A DNA stretch of 64,000 bases from Paradesertivirga superstes (GTDB taxonomy: Bacteria > Bacteroidota > Bacteroidia > Sphingobacteriales > Sphingobacteriaceae). The translations under genes and the position numbers were made by a program. Positions 54,678 to 62,602 of this stretch are shown one piece after another. The stretch covers positions 186,001-250,000 of the forward strand of contig NZ_JBBJCN010000004.1 in assembly GCF_037622515.1 (NCBI RefSeq), read 5' to 3'. Every line of letters starts with the position of its first letter. Position 1 is the first letter of the stretch. The notes under the pieces were generated by a model. The model saw nothing but the letters and a program-made list of their open reading frames with translations. It did no database searches and was not told where the DNA came from.

Positions 54678-56273
54678 TTATTTAGATAAGTTCTCTGCCT
54701 CCGCACGTAATTGCTCTTCTTTCCGCTCCTTTCTTGCTTCCTGCCAGCCGCTATAAAGTAAAAACTTATCCAGTTTAGGTTTTGGGAAGAACAAACTAGC
54801 GACGTAACCAACAACAATAACTACAAGATGGCTATACACACCCAGCATGAGTTTATTATGGGTAAAGTTGTATACTCCCATATCAAGTAATAAAAAATTA
54901 TTTTCTCCGAAACCAATTTTAGTGGAAGTCAAAAAGGCATAGGCCGTAAAGATAATGCAAACTACAATCGCGATATTGATACCCTGCCTGTTGGCTCTGG
55001 CACTAAATAACCCTAAAAGGAAGATTCCTACAATGCCACCGGAAAAGATGGCGTAAAGAGTGAAAATAATTCCTAAAATCCCTTCATTACCCAAATTAAT
55101 ATAAATAGCGCCAATACCGATTGAGATTAGGCCGGAAATTACCACTAATATTTTACTAACCTTTAAGTATTGAATATCAGCATTTTTAGGGCGCAACTTC
55201 TTGTAATAATCCTCTATTCCCACGGCCGCCAGAGAATTTAAATCCGCACTTAAACTGCATATTGCAGCCGAAATCATTGCAGCCAGAATAAATCCGATCA
55301 CGCCGGTTGGAAGGTGAGTCATGATAAAATACGGAAAAACAGCATCAGGACGAATTCCTGCAGGCAGGGGTTGCTGTTTATAAAACACAAACAAGGCTGT
55401 GCCGATAAACATAAACATGGTCCACACGGGTACTGTTAGTAAAATGCCCATCATGGATGCCCGGATGGCCGATTTATCGCTTCTGGCGGTTAAATAACGT
55501 TGCACTACTGTCTGATCAGTTCCGTATTTCTGGATGGCATAAAAAGCACCATTAATCACCATAACGATGAATGTTAAACGTGTAAAATCAAGGTCATAAG
55601 GTCCAAAACCTGTTCGTCCGTTTGCCTTGGCGATATCCCAGACTGCAGAAGGGCCGCCATCAACAGAAAACAGAATAACTATCAGACATAATATTCCGCT
55701 GGCAAAAAGCATGAAACCCTGGAAAACATCTAACCAGATTACGGCTTCAATTCCTCCCATAAGGTTAACGACAATGATTATAAAACCGACTACAGCGATA
55801 ATAAGAAATGGATTACCGCCCGTCATGCTTGATATAGCTATTGCTAATAAATAAAACACTGTTCCCATTCCAGAAAACTGCCGGAGAACGAAGGCAATTG
55901 AACTGTAATAACGAGCTACAGGGCCAAATCGCTTTTCGAAGTACTCGTACGTGCTTAAGCCTATTACTTTACGGTACAGCGGAACAATAAACCAGATAGT
56001 ACCCAATAAAACAATAGGTACCATTAAACCCTGAACCAGCAAGATCCAGTTAGATGAATATCCTTCACCGGGATATCCGAGAAAAGTCACACTACTAATT
56101 AATGTAGCCAGTAATGACATACCAATTGCCCATGTGGGGACCCTTCCATGAGCAGCAAAATAAGTTTGGGTTGAATTTTGATTACGGGAAAATCTAAAAC
56201 CAAAATACAGCGTAATAAGTAATACTGCAATAATTATAGCGTAATCAATACCACTTAAAAGAGATTTATCCAT
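54678..56273 (-). CDS. SSS-family sodium:solute symporter (second copy)
   Basis: A 531-residue inner-membrane protein with about fourteen helices. Characteristic parts are DYAIIIAVLLITLYFGFRFSRNQNSTQTYFAAHGRVPTWAIGMSLLATLISSVTFLGYPGEGY, GGIEAVIWLDVFQGFMLFASG and SAAICSLSADLNSLAAVGIEDYYKKLRP. This branch of SSS includes carriers for sialic-acid-like and other carboxylated sugars in Bacteroidota. It directly adjoins a sugar-acid kinase and dehydrogenase, so a sugar acid is the likely cargo. It ends with a long charged tail (ARKERKEEQLRAEAENLSK). Confidence 0.9.
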   Translation of the reverse strand: MDKSLLSGIDYAIIIAVLLITLYFGFRFSRNQNSTQTYFAAHGRVPTWAIGMSLLATLISSVTFLGYPGEGYSSNWILLVQGLMVPIVLLGTIWFIVPLYRKVIGLSTYEYFEKRFGPVARYYSSIAFVLRQFSGMGTVFYLLAIAISSMTGGNPFLIIAVVGFIIIVVNLMGGIEAVIWLDVFQGFMLFASGILCLIVILFSVDGGPSAVWDIAKANGRTGFGPYDLDFTRLTFIVMVINGAFYAIQKYGTDQTVVQRYLTARSDKSAIRASMMGILLTVPVWTMFMFIGTALFVFYKQQPLPAGIRPDAVFPYFIMTHLPTGVIGFILAAMISAAICSLSADLNSLAAVGIEDYYKKLRPKNADIQYLKVSKILVVISGLISIGIGAIYINLGNEGILGIIFTLYAIFSGGIVGIFLLGLFSARANRQGINIAIVVCIIFTAYAFLTSTKIGFGENNFLLLDMGVYNFTHNKLMLGVYSHLVVIVVGYVASLFFPKPKLDKFLLYSGWQEARKERKEEQLRAEAENLSK

Positions 56274-56303
56274 ATAAAAAAAAGGTTTATGGTCTTTTTG
56301 TTC

Positions 56304-57446
56304 TTAGAACGTTAAAACTTGGTTAGGCCAGCTATAACTACCTGGCTTTAATGTAACATATAAATTTTCTTCGCTGTTAACTTTACTACGGATCACCCCT
56401 GTCGCATATTCGTTAACAGGTTTTAAGGTTTCAATTTCAAGACTCTTCAATATCGCCGATGCGGTCGAGCCACCTTCAATGATCAGTTCTTTAATATTTA
56501 CTTTATTAAAAACTTTTTTTACAAGCTGGGCCATAATGGTTCTCAATTCCAATGCACTTACTGGAATTTCCTTCAAAGCATCTATTGCAATAATTGCTTT
56601 TTCATTAATATTTATCAAGTTACATATTTCATCACTGCAACGATCAAGCTCACGATTATTATCCTTACCATTTATCAGTGCTTCAGGCAGGTAATAAACC
56701 GGTCCGCCTCCTGATAAAATATTTTTGGCAATATCTTTACTTTTAGAAAAAGCACTTCCAAATACATAAAGCAAAGGACCGGAAAGAATTTCGGATGACT
56801 GATGATTGGCTTTTTTAATGAAACCTGCCTTGCTTAATACCGCCCTGAAAAAACCTGAAGCGCCTGCAAGTAAAACATCTTTAGTGCCCAATTTCGCCCA
56901 TCCCAGTAAATCTGAATCAGATTTTGTTTCTCCAACAGTTATCCCATTTTCCATGACGGGATCAGAATATTTTCTAACATGTACAGCCGGATCTGATTTT
57001 AACAAGTCAAGCACTACAGAATGCCTGGCAGGAAATTCCGGATCGCTTGAAAATCCTGTTTGCGAAATGGGAATTCCGTCAATAAGATAATTACCATTTT
57101 CTATCGTTCTGCCTAATGCCGGATTTGCCGGAATAAGCAGGGCCTTTTTATATTCTAAAACCTTCAATTGAGCGTTTATTTCAGAAACAATGTATCCCCG
57201 AAGCACAGAATCAACTTTTTTAAAAATAAACTCTGGTTTCAACAATGCAATTTGTTTCGTCACTTCTAGCATATCAGCAACAGCTTCATCTTCAGTTTTA
57301 GAACGTGTATCTGTGGCAATAACTAACAGATCGATTTGGGATACGGACGGCACTTTAGCTGAAATTTCAACATTTAAACCATAGTTTAAACCTATTCCTG
57401 CCAATTCTGCCGCACCCGTTAAATCATCTGCGATTACCGCTATCAT
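56304..57446 (-). CDS. DUF1537 four-carbon acid sugar kinase (DtnK/threonate-kinase-like)
   Basis: A 380-residue kinase of the same family as the one at 9536-10915 but strongly diverged. N-terminal domain IAVIADDLTGAAELAGIGLNYG, then FIFKKVDSVLRGYIVSEI and LIPANPALGRTIENGNYLIDGIPISQTGF. The C-terminal nucleotide domain has LLYVFGSAFSKSKD, ELIIEGGSTASAIL and VTLKPGSYSWPNQVL. It lies 8 bp after a PdxA-like gene. That pair is the known D-threonate/D-erythronate module, phosphorylation at C4 followed by oxidation and decarboxylation to dihydroxyacetone phosphate. Confidence 0.87.
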   Translation of the reverse strand: MIAVIADDLTGAAELAGIGLNYGLNVEISAKVPSVSQIDLLVIATDTRSKTEDEAVADMLEVTKQIALLKPEFIFKKVDSVLRGYIVSEINAQLKVLEYKKALLIPANPALGRTIENGNYLIDGIPISQTGFSSDPEFPARHSVVLDLLKSDPAVHVRKYSDPVMENGITVGETKSDSDLLGWAKLGTKDVLLAGASGFFRAVLSKAGFIKKANHQSSEILSGPLLYVFGSAFSKSKDIAKNILSGGGPVYYLPEALINGKDNNRELDRCSDEICNLININEKAIIAIDALKEIPVSALELRTIMAQLVKKVFNKVNIKELIIEGGSTASAILKSLEIETLKPVNEYATGVIRSKVNSEENLYVTLKPGSYSWPNQVLTF

Positions 57447-57454
57447 GTCCTTAA

Positions 57455-58486
57455 CTATTTTTTATATTTAGACAGTTGTACTGCCGATTCAATTGCCAAA
57501 ACCATCGCATCCGCACTAGCTACACCTTTTCCGGCGATTTCAAAAGCTGTTCCATGATCTACAGAAGTTCGGATGATTGGCAAACCCATCGTAATGTTTA
57601 CCCCTTTTACACTATCCATTTGCTGTTTATCAGCATTCCATTTAAAACCGGTCAGCTTAAAAGGAATATGTCCCTGATCATGATACATTGCCACCACTCC
57701 ACCGAAATAACCTGTTGCGGCTTTAGAGAACATGGTATCTGCCGGAACCGGGCCTTCCACATCGTAACCCCGTCTTTTGGCCTCTTCAACCGCTGGCAGA
57801 ATTTCCTCATCATCCTCTGTTCCGAAAAGGCCCGAATCACCTGCATGAGGGTTCAGACCTGCAATTCCGATTTTTAGATTTTTTTCTCCCAGGCTAATCA
57901 GTCCATTATGTAAAAGTTCTACAACCTCAACTATCCGGTCCTTTTTAACTAGATCGCAGGCCTGACGAAGAGATACGTGCGTGGAAACATGAATCACTTT
58001 CATGTTATCTTCAACAAGAAGCATCGCGTATTTCTTTGTCCCGGTAAACTGGGCGTAAATTTCGGTATGTCCGGCAAAATGATGCCCGGCTTCATTAATT
58101 GACTTTTTATTGATCGGACCGGTTACAGTTGCATCAACTTCACCTGCCAAAGCCAGGTCAATTACTTTCTTTACAGCTTCAAACGATGCTTTTCCAGCCA
58201 TCGCTGATATCTCTCCAAACTTTAATTCATCCAGGTTAACATTCTGTAAATCAAAAACATCAATAGTTCCAAACTGAAACTTCGCATCTCTAACATCCTT
58301 GATTGGATTGATTAGAGCTTTAAGATTTAACCGTTGAATTATTTCCTGGAAAACACCTGCGTCGCCCACCAAAACCGGGTTACAGATGGCGTATATTTTA
58401 TCCTGTAAAAGTGCTTTTATAGCAATTTCGGGCCCGATACTAGCCGGATCGCCCATGGTAATTCCTAAAATAGGTTTATCAGACAT
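57455..58486 (-). CDS. PdxA-family 4-phospho-sugar-acid dehydrogenase (PdxA2-like)
   Basis: A 343-residue member of the 4-hydroxythreonine-4-phosphate dehydrogenase family: ILGITMGDPASIGPEIAIKALL, DATVTGPINKKSINEAGHHFAGHTEIYAQFTGTKKYAMLL, GIAGLNPHAGDSGLFGTEDDEEI, AMYHDQGHIPFKL (metal His) and INIT-like VNITMGLPIIRTSVDHGTAFEIAGKG. PdxA itself serves vitamin B6 synthesis. PdxA2 paralogues next to DUF1537 kinases act on D-threonate or D-erythronate 4-phosphate, which fits here. It overlaps the aldolase gene by 8 bp through their ORF starts and ends. Confidence 0.9.
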   Translation of the reverse strand: MSDKPILGITMGDPASIGPEIAIKALLQDKIYAICNPVLVGDAGVFQEIIQRLNLKALINPIKDVRDAKFQFGTIDVFDLQNVNLDELKFGEISAMAGKASFEAVKKVIDLALAGEVDATVTGPINKKSINEAGHHFAGHTEIYAQFTGTKKYAMLLVEDNMKVIHVSTHVSLRQACDLVKKDRIVEVVELLHNGLISLGEKNLKIGIAGLNPHAGDSGLFGTEDDEEILPAVEEAKRRGYDVEGPVPADTMFSKAATGYFGGVVAMYHDQGHIPFKLTGFKWNADKQQMDSVKGVNITMGLPIIRTSVDHGTAFEIAGKGVASADAMVLAIESAVQLSKYKK

Positions 58487-59420
58487 GTGTTAATGAGATA
58501 TTTATTTGAATTCCTTCTTTTTTGATCAATTCGTGAAACGATTGAATAAGCTGTAACTCCTCTTCGGCCGACATTAGTTGCAGGGGTTTCAGCATATTTG
58601 GTTTACATAAACCATATTCACTCATTAACACTTTCAATGCCCATAAAGATTCACCGAGTGATCTGCCGCCCTGATAAAGATTTCCAAGTAAATCTGATTG
58701 ACGCTGTAATTCGTAGGCCTTTGAATGATCACCATTAAGGACTGCCTGTGTCATCTCATAATACAGGCCCGGATGCAAATTACCTGTACTGGGAATCAGG
58801 CCGTCGCTTCCATGAATTAATGAGTAAGCAGATTGTGCCGCCCAACCCAGAAAATGACTGAAATCTTTTCTGTGAGCCCATAATTTAAGCGAATTATCAA
58901 GTCTCTCAACACTTCGTTCAGAATCTTTTGTTGCAACAATGTTCTCGTGAAAACTCAAATGATCTATGACACTTAAAGGAATAGACATCTGAGTGGTAGC
59001 AGGAATATTATAAATAACCAGTGGCCCTTTTACCTCCTCTGCCAGATGTTCATAATACTTTGTCATTGAATCTTCCGAAAGCCTGTAATAAGTAGGAAGC
59101 GTAGCCACCACAACATCCACACCTTCATCAAAGCAGAGTTTGGCGAAGTCGACAGAATCTTCAAAACAATTTGAAGAAATACTTACATACAAAGTAGTAC
59201 CCGGTTTTTTGTACTTTACCGCTGATTTAAGATAATCCAGTTTAACTGAATTTGATAATGAAGCTGATTCACCGGTGGTGCCCAGAATAAATGGAATTGC
59301 ATCGTTCTTATACAGATGCGAAAATATCTTTTCTACAGACTCATGATCCAGCTTAAAGTCGGCGGTAACAGGTGTCACAACCGGCACTATCGTTCCCTGA
59401 TATTTTTTTTGAGTTTTCAT
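58479..59420 (-). CDS. DapA/NanA-like class I aldolase
   Basis: From the ATG at 59420 the protein has 313 residues (MKTQKKYQGTIVPVVTPVTAD). The frame goes 13 codons further up but overlaps the preceding gene. The DHDPS/NAL fold is clear: GTTGES (47-52), Tyr137 in LVIYNIPATT and the Schiff-base lysine Lys165 in NIVATKDSE. These enzymes cleave or form 2-keto acids, for example N-acetylneuraminate, 2-keto-3-deoxy sugar acids or dihydrodipicolinate. Neighbouring sugar-acid enzymes favour a 2-keto-3-deoxy sugar acid here. A sialidase-like gene is two genes away, but that protein lacks the sialidase FRIP motif. Confidence 0.87.
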   Translation of the reverse strand: MKTQKKYQGTIVPVVTPVTADFKLDHESVEKIFSHLYKNDAIPFILGTTGESASLSNSVKLDYLKSAVKYKKPGTTLYVSISSNCFEDSVDFAKLCFDEGVDVVVATLPTYYRLSEDSMTKYYEHLAEEVKGPLVIYNIPATTQMSIPLSVIDHLSFHENIVATKDSERSVERLDNSLKLWAHRKDFSHFLGWAAQSAYSLIHGSDGLIPSTGNLHPGLYYEMTQAVLNGDHSKAYELQRQSDLLGNLYQGGRSLGESLWALKVLMSEYGLCKPNMLKPLQLMSAEEELQLIQSFHELIKKEGIQINISLTHV

Positions 59421-59421
59421 A

Positions 59422-60570
59422 TTAATAGGCTTCGGTATAAATTCCGATGGCGTCTTCAATTGTGATGGGCCGCGGATTATTTTTTAGTAATCTTGTTATT
59501 TTCATTGCATCTTCTGCCATTTTCGGGATAGCGTCCTGAGGTATACTCAATTCCGAAAGCCTTGCCGGAATCCCGCAATCTTTTATTAATTCTCTTATTT
59601 TTTCGACACCTTTAAACGCAGTATCATTTGGGTAGGCTTCTGGTGTACAACCTAGTGCAAGGGCCACATCAGCATATCGTTGAGGCGCGGCAGGAATATT
59701 AAATTCCATTACATAAGGCAGCAGCAAAGCATTTGAAAGGCCATGAGCAAGATGAAACATACTTCCCAGCGGATACGACAAGGCGTGTACTCCAGCTGTA
59801 TTCACCGGTCCGAGGCAAAACCCTCCCAATAAACTTCCCATAGCTACTTGTGTTCGTGCTTCTTCATTTGTCCCTTCTTTTACGGCTTTTACAATGTTTG
59901 CCGCAATCAAACGCATTCCTTCAAATGCATATATATCAATAAAAGCTTGAGAAAACTTATTGGTATATGCTTCTAGACAATGAGTTAAGGCATCCAAACC
60001 AGTTGCTGCAGTAATGGAAGGAGGAACACTTATAGTGAGTAAAGGATCAACGTACACGGAATCCGGAACAAGGAACGGACTGATAATGCCTTTTTTCTGA
60101 TTATCAAAGTTATCGACCAAAATAGCATTCGGTGAAGCTTCACTCCCCGTGCCTGAGGTAGCAGGCACACATATAAGCTTCTTTTTCCGCCCTTTAAGTA
60201 AACCAATGCCTACAATTTCTTCCAGGCTTTGTTCATTCCCGAGTTGGGCAGCTAAAAGTTTGGCGATATCCAGCACGCTTCCCCCGCCTATTCCAAGTAC
60301 AACATCTGCATTAAAAGGACTGACTTTTGCCAGCAGGTTTTTAAAATCATCAAAAGACGGCTCCTGGGTGATGCTTGTATCTGTGAACACAGAAAGGCCC
60401 GCATCTTTCAATGTATTTATGAGCTTATCTAAAGTGGAAAGAAGTGGATCAATGGTAATAATCAACACTTTTCCCGAAGGCACAGCCAATAGCTCCTCTG
60501 TTAAAGAGTCGAGTGATCCTTTACCAAAAACCAGTTTTCCCGGAAAATATATTTTTAATTCCTGGCTCAT
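59422..60570 (-). CDS. Iron-containing alcohol dehydrogenase
   Basis: A 382-residue family III alcohol dehydrogenase. The NAD domain has DVVLGIGGGSVLDIAKLLAA and CVPATSGTGSEASPNAIL. The metal-binding domain follows with TAATGLDALTHCLEAYTNKF and GVHALSYPLGSMFHLAHGLSNALLLPYVMEF, containing the expected Asp and His ligands. It probably reduces an aldehyde from the aldolase step (glycolaldehyde- or lactaldehyde-like) or oxidises a hydroxy acid. It lies 1 bp after the propeller gene and 1 bp before the aldolase ATG, so the genes are co-transcribed. Confidence 0.9.
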   Translation of the reverse strand: MSQELKIYFPGKLVFGKGSLDSLTEELLAVPSGKVLIITIDPLLSTLDKLINTLKDAGLSVFTDTSITQEPSFDDFKNLLAKVSPFNADVVLGIGGGSVLDIAKLLAAQLGNEQSLEEIVGIGLLKGRKKKLICVPATSGTGSEASPNAILVDNFDNQKKGIISPFLVPDSVYVDPLLTISVPPSITAATGLDALTHCLEAYTNKFSQAFIDIYAFEGMRLIAANIVKAVKEGTNEEARTQVAMGSLLGGFCLGPVNTAGVHALSYPLGSMFHLAHGLSNALLLPYVMEFNIPAAPQRYADVALALGCTPEAYPNDTAFKGVEKIRELIKDCGIPARLSELSIPQDAIPKMAEDAMKITRLLKNNPRPITIEDAIGIYTEAY

Positions 60571-60571
60571 A

Positions 60572-61717
60572 TTAATCTTGAGTTATCTCTCCCTCCACAG
60601 GTGCTTTGTATCCTTTAATATTTGGCCAAATGCCTTTTTTTATTTTCTTCAGTTTTAATTTGTCCGGATCGATTACGGCGTGCTTGATTCTTTCTCTTCT
60701 CCAGGTGTATATGGCGTGAAGCATTCCATCTTTTGTTTGAATAATTGAAGGGTAAGAATACTGGCTTATCGGAGAATCTTCAAGAATAGCTGCTGCATAC
60801 CAATCTTTACCATTCTTTGATAGAGATAAATTAAGTGGCGTACGCGGGCCTTTAGCTAAATCGCCCGGAGGCAGTACATGATTGTAAACTAAAGCAAACC
60901 TGCCATCATTAAGGGTTACCGCATCTGTACCCGAATTATTATTCGGTAATGTGGTTTTTGAAAGTGAGGACCATGTTTCGCCATTATCGTATGACCATGA
61001 CTGTAAAACAGCCCTGTTACGGCTGCGGGCCAGAATCTGAAGTTTTCCATTGCCATGATCAAGTATACTCGGCTGTATAGCGTCAATTGCCGAATCGGCT
61101 TTAAGCGGGCCTATTTTTCGCCAGGTTTTACCGAAATCAGGTGTAACTTCAAAGTGAACCTGCCAGCTGTTTGCTCCTTTATTTCCTTCTGTACTGGTAG
61201 GGCAGAATAAGTTTCCATTGCTTAATAAAACCGGCTTATTTTTAACCGGCCCCAAATATCCTTGAGGCAAAGCACGAGCATCCGACCATGTTAAACCATT
61301 GTCTTTTGAAGTTCTCAACCAGCCATGCCATGTACCGGGGCTCGCTCCTATTTTATAGAACAGCATCAGTTCGCCATTTGGTATCTGATACAACACAGGG
61401 TTCCATGTTGGATATCTTTTATCCGGCATAATACCGTTGGCAACATTTTGAGGGGCCGTCCACTTTCCATTTTCATGACGACTTACATATATGCAAACAT
61501 CTGGGTTACGTTCTTTTGTTCCACCAAAAAATGCAGCCACCAGGCCATTCGGAGTTTCTGCTATGGTTGCTGAATGACATTCAGGAAACGGAGCAGTTTC
61601 GTAAATAAATTCATCCACCAAAATTCCCTTTTTCCAGGGCTTGGTTTGGGCAGATAAAAATCCGGTTGATGTGATCAACAGGAGGATAATTAATTTTATG
61701 TTTTTGTAATGTTTCAT
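60572..61717 (-). CDS. Secreted BNR-repeat (sialidase-like) propeller protein
   Basis: A 381-residue protein (signal MKHYKNIKLIILLLITSTGFLSAQ). It has a six-bladed propeller with Asp-box motifs: RTSKDNGLTWSDA, VTPDFGKTWRKI, SYDNGETWSSL and a weaker SKNGKDWYA. Other conserved parts are FPECHSATIAETPNGLVAAFFGGTKERNPDVCIYVSR and YPSIIQTKDGMLHAIYTWRRERIKHAVI. The FRIP arginine motif of canonical sialidases is not seen. It may therefore be an exo-glycosidase for another sugar, as often found beside rhamnosidases. Calling it a sialidase would be unsafe. Confidence 0.8.
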   Translation of the reverse strand: MKHYKNIKLIILLLITSTGFLSAQTKPWKKGILVDEFIYETAPFPECHSATIAETPNGLVAAFFGGTKERNPDVCIYVSRHENGKWTAPQNVANGIMPDKRYPTWNPVLYQIPNGELMLFYKIGASPGTWHGWLRTSKDNGLTWSDARALPQGYLGPVKNKPVLLSNGNLFCPTSTEGNKGANSWQVHFEVTPDFGKTWRKIGPLKADSAIDAIQPSILDHGNGKLQILARSRNRAVLQSWSYDNGETWSSLSKTTLPNNNSGTDAVTLNDGRFALVYNHVLPPGDLAKGPRTPLNLSLSKNGKDWYAAAILEDSPISQYSYPSIIQTKDGMLHAIYTWRRERIKHAVIDPDKLKLKKIKKGIWPNIKGYKAPVEGEITQD

Positions 61718-61765
61718 CTCTTCAAATGCCTTAAGGCGCTATAATTCCCCTTTTGAGAGGGCTTA

Positions 61766-61800
61766 GGGGTGTGTTAAACAGTTTACAATGAACACACCCC
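61766..61800. repeat. GGGGTGTGTT/AACACACCCC inverted repeat
   Basis: A 10-bp inverted pair (61766-61775 and 61791-61800) with a 15-nt loop lies between the DUF3826 stop and the BNR-protein start. TTCCCCTTTTGAGAGGG beside it resembles the CCCTC/GAGGG repeat family. It could act as a transcript hairpin. Confidence 0.45.
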
Positions 61801-61868
61801 GTTTTCTTTTCTTTATTATTTTCGTTACTCGCCCCTACTAAGAGGAGAATAAAATTTCTGTCAGCACT

Positions 61869-62591
61869 CTACTGCTTCTTAGCAGCCGCCGCATCAGCAG
61901 CCTTTTTCGCTTTTATCATGTTTGTATAATCCTTATACATTTGCTTCCAGCTGCGGCCGTTGGAATTTAAATACTGTTCTGATTTAGTTTTATAGATCTC
62001 GAAGATTGCCGAAATCTGGTTCATATTCTTGTAATCAATGGCCTGCTCCCTGGCCTGCTTTAAATTCTTTAAAATTTCAGCTTCCTCTACTGCTGTAAGA
62101 TTCGGAACGATGGATTTATATCCATTCATCGTGAACGCTACTTTGCCAATGGTGTATTTGTCAAGAATCGCCTCTACCTGCTGTTCGGTTAAATCTTTTC
62201 TTAAACCACTCATCAAGTTTTCATGAACCGTATTAGGCATCGCCGAATTGGCGATAACCTGTCTGTCTAATTCAGATAGTTTAATTCCCGTTACCGGATT
62301 GATTCCTGCGGGAACTGTCGAAAACGGATGATCATTGTGCCAGTCGCGGACAGTTTTTAAATGGGTAGCTATAATCGCCTGAATACGAGCCGCTTTTGAT
62401 GCATCATTTAAACTAAGGGATGTAACCCATTCGGCTGCTTTTTTTTCCTGATCAGCATCAGACTTGGCTCTGGTTTCTGCTAACATGGCTTCTGTTTTAA
62501 CATCAGGCTTAACCTGACTATAGGCAGAAGAAGTAAGTAAAGCAGCACAGAAAATGGCCGCGCTCAACGTTTTTAGTTTTTTAGGTTTCAT
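61869..62591 (-). CDS. DUF3826-domain secreted protein
   Basis: A 240-residue protein with a signal peptide (LSAAIFCAALLTSSAYSQ). It matches the DUF3826 family (DQEKKAAEWVTSLSLNDASKAARIQAIIATHLKTVRDWHNDHPFSTVPAG, then VHENLMSGLRKDLTEQQVEAILDKYT). The family is repeatedly found beside rhamnosidases and pectin-degrading enzymes in Bacteroidota, but no activity is established. It is helical and charged, with an alanine/lysine-rich tail. It starts 11 bp after the GH78 gene. Confidence 0.8.
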   Translation of the reverse strand: MKPKKLKTLSAAIFCAALLTSSAYSQVKPDVKTEAMLAETRAKSDADQEKKAAEWVTSLSLNDASKAARIQAIIATHLKTVRDWHNDHPFSTVPAGINPVTGIKLSELDRQVIANSAMPNTVHENLMSGLRKDLTEQQVEAILDKYTIGKVAFTMNGYKSIVPNLTAVEEAEILKNLKQAREQAIDYKNMNQISAIFEIYKTKSEQYLNSNGRSWKQMYKDYTNMIKAKKAADAAAAKKQ

Positions 62592-62602
62592 TATGATATT
62601 TT

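Noticed and set aside
60149..60658. A 169-codon plus-strand frame opposite the Fe-ADH gene
   Set aside because: It is antisense to a well-conserved enzyme and spans two minus-strand genes; no protein family is recognisable.
5967..61717. A sialic-acid utilization locus (sialate O-acetylesterase-like, NanA-like and sialidase-like genes)
   Set aside because: The three genes are scattered, the propeller lacks FRIP, there is no NanE/NagA/NagB, and the dominant enzymes are rhamnosidases and sugar-acid enzymes.
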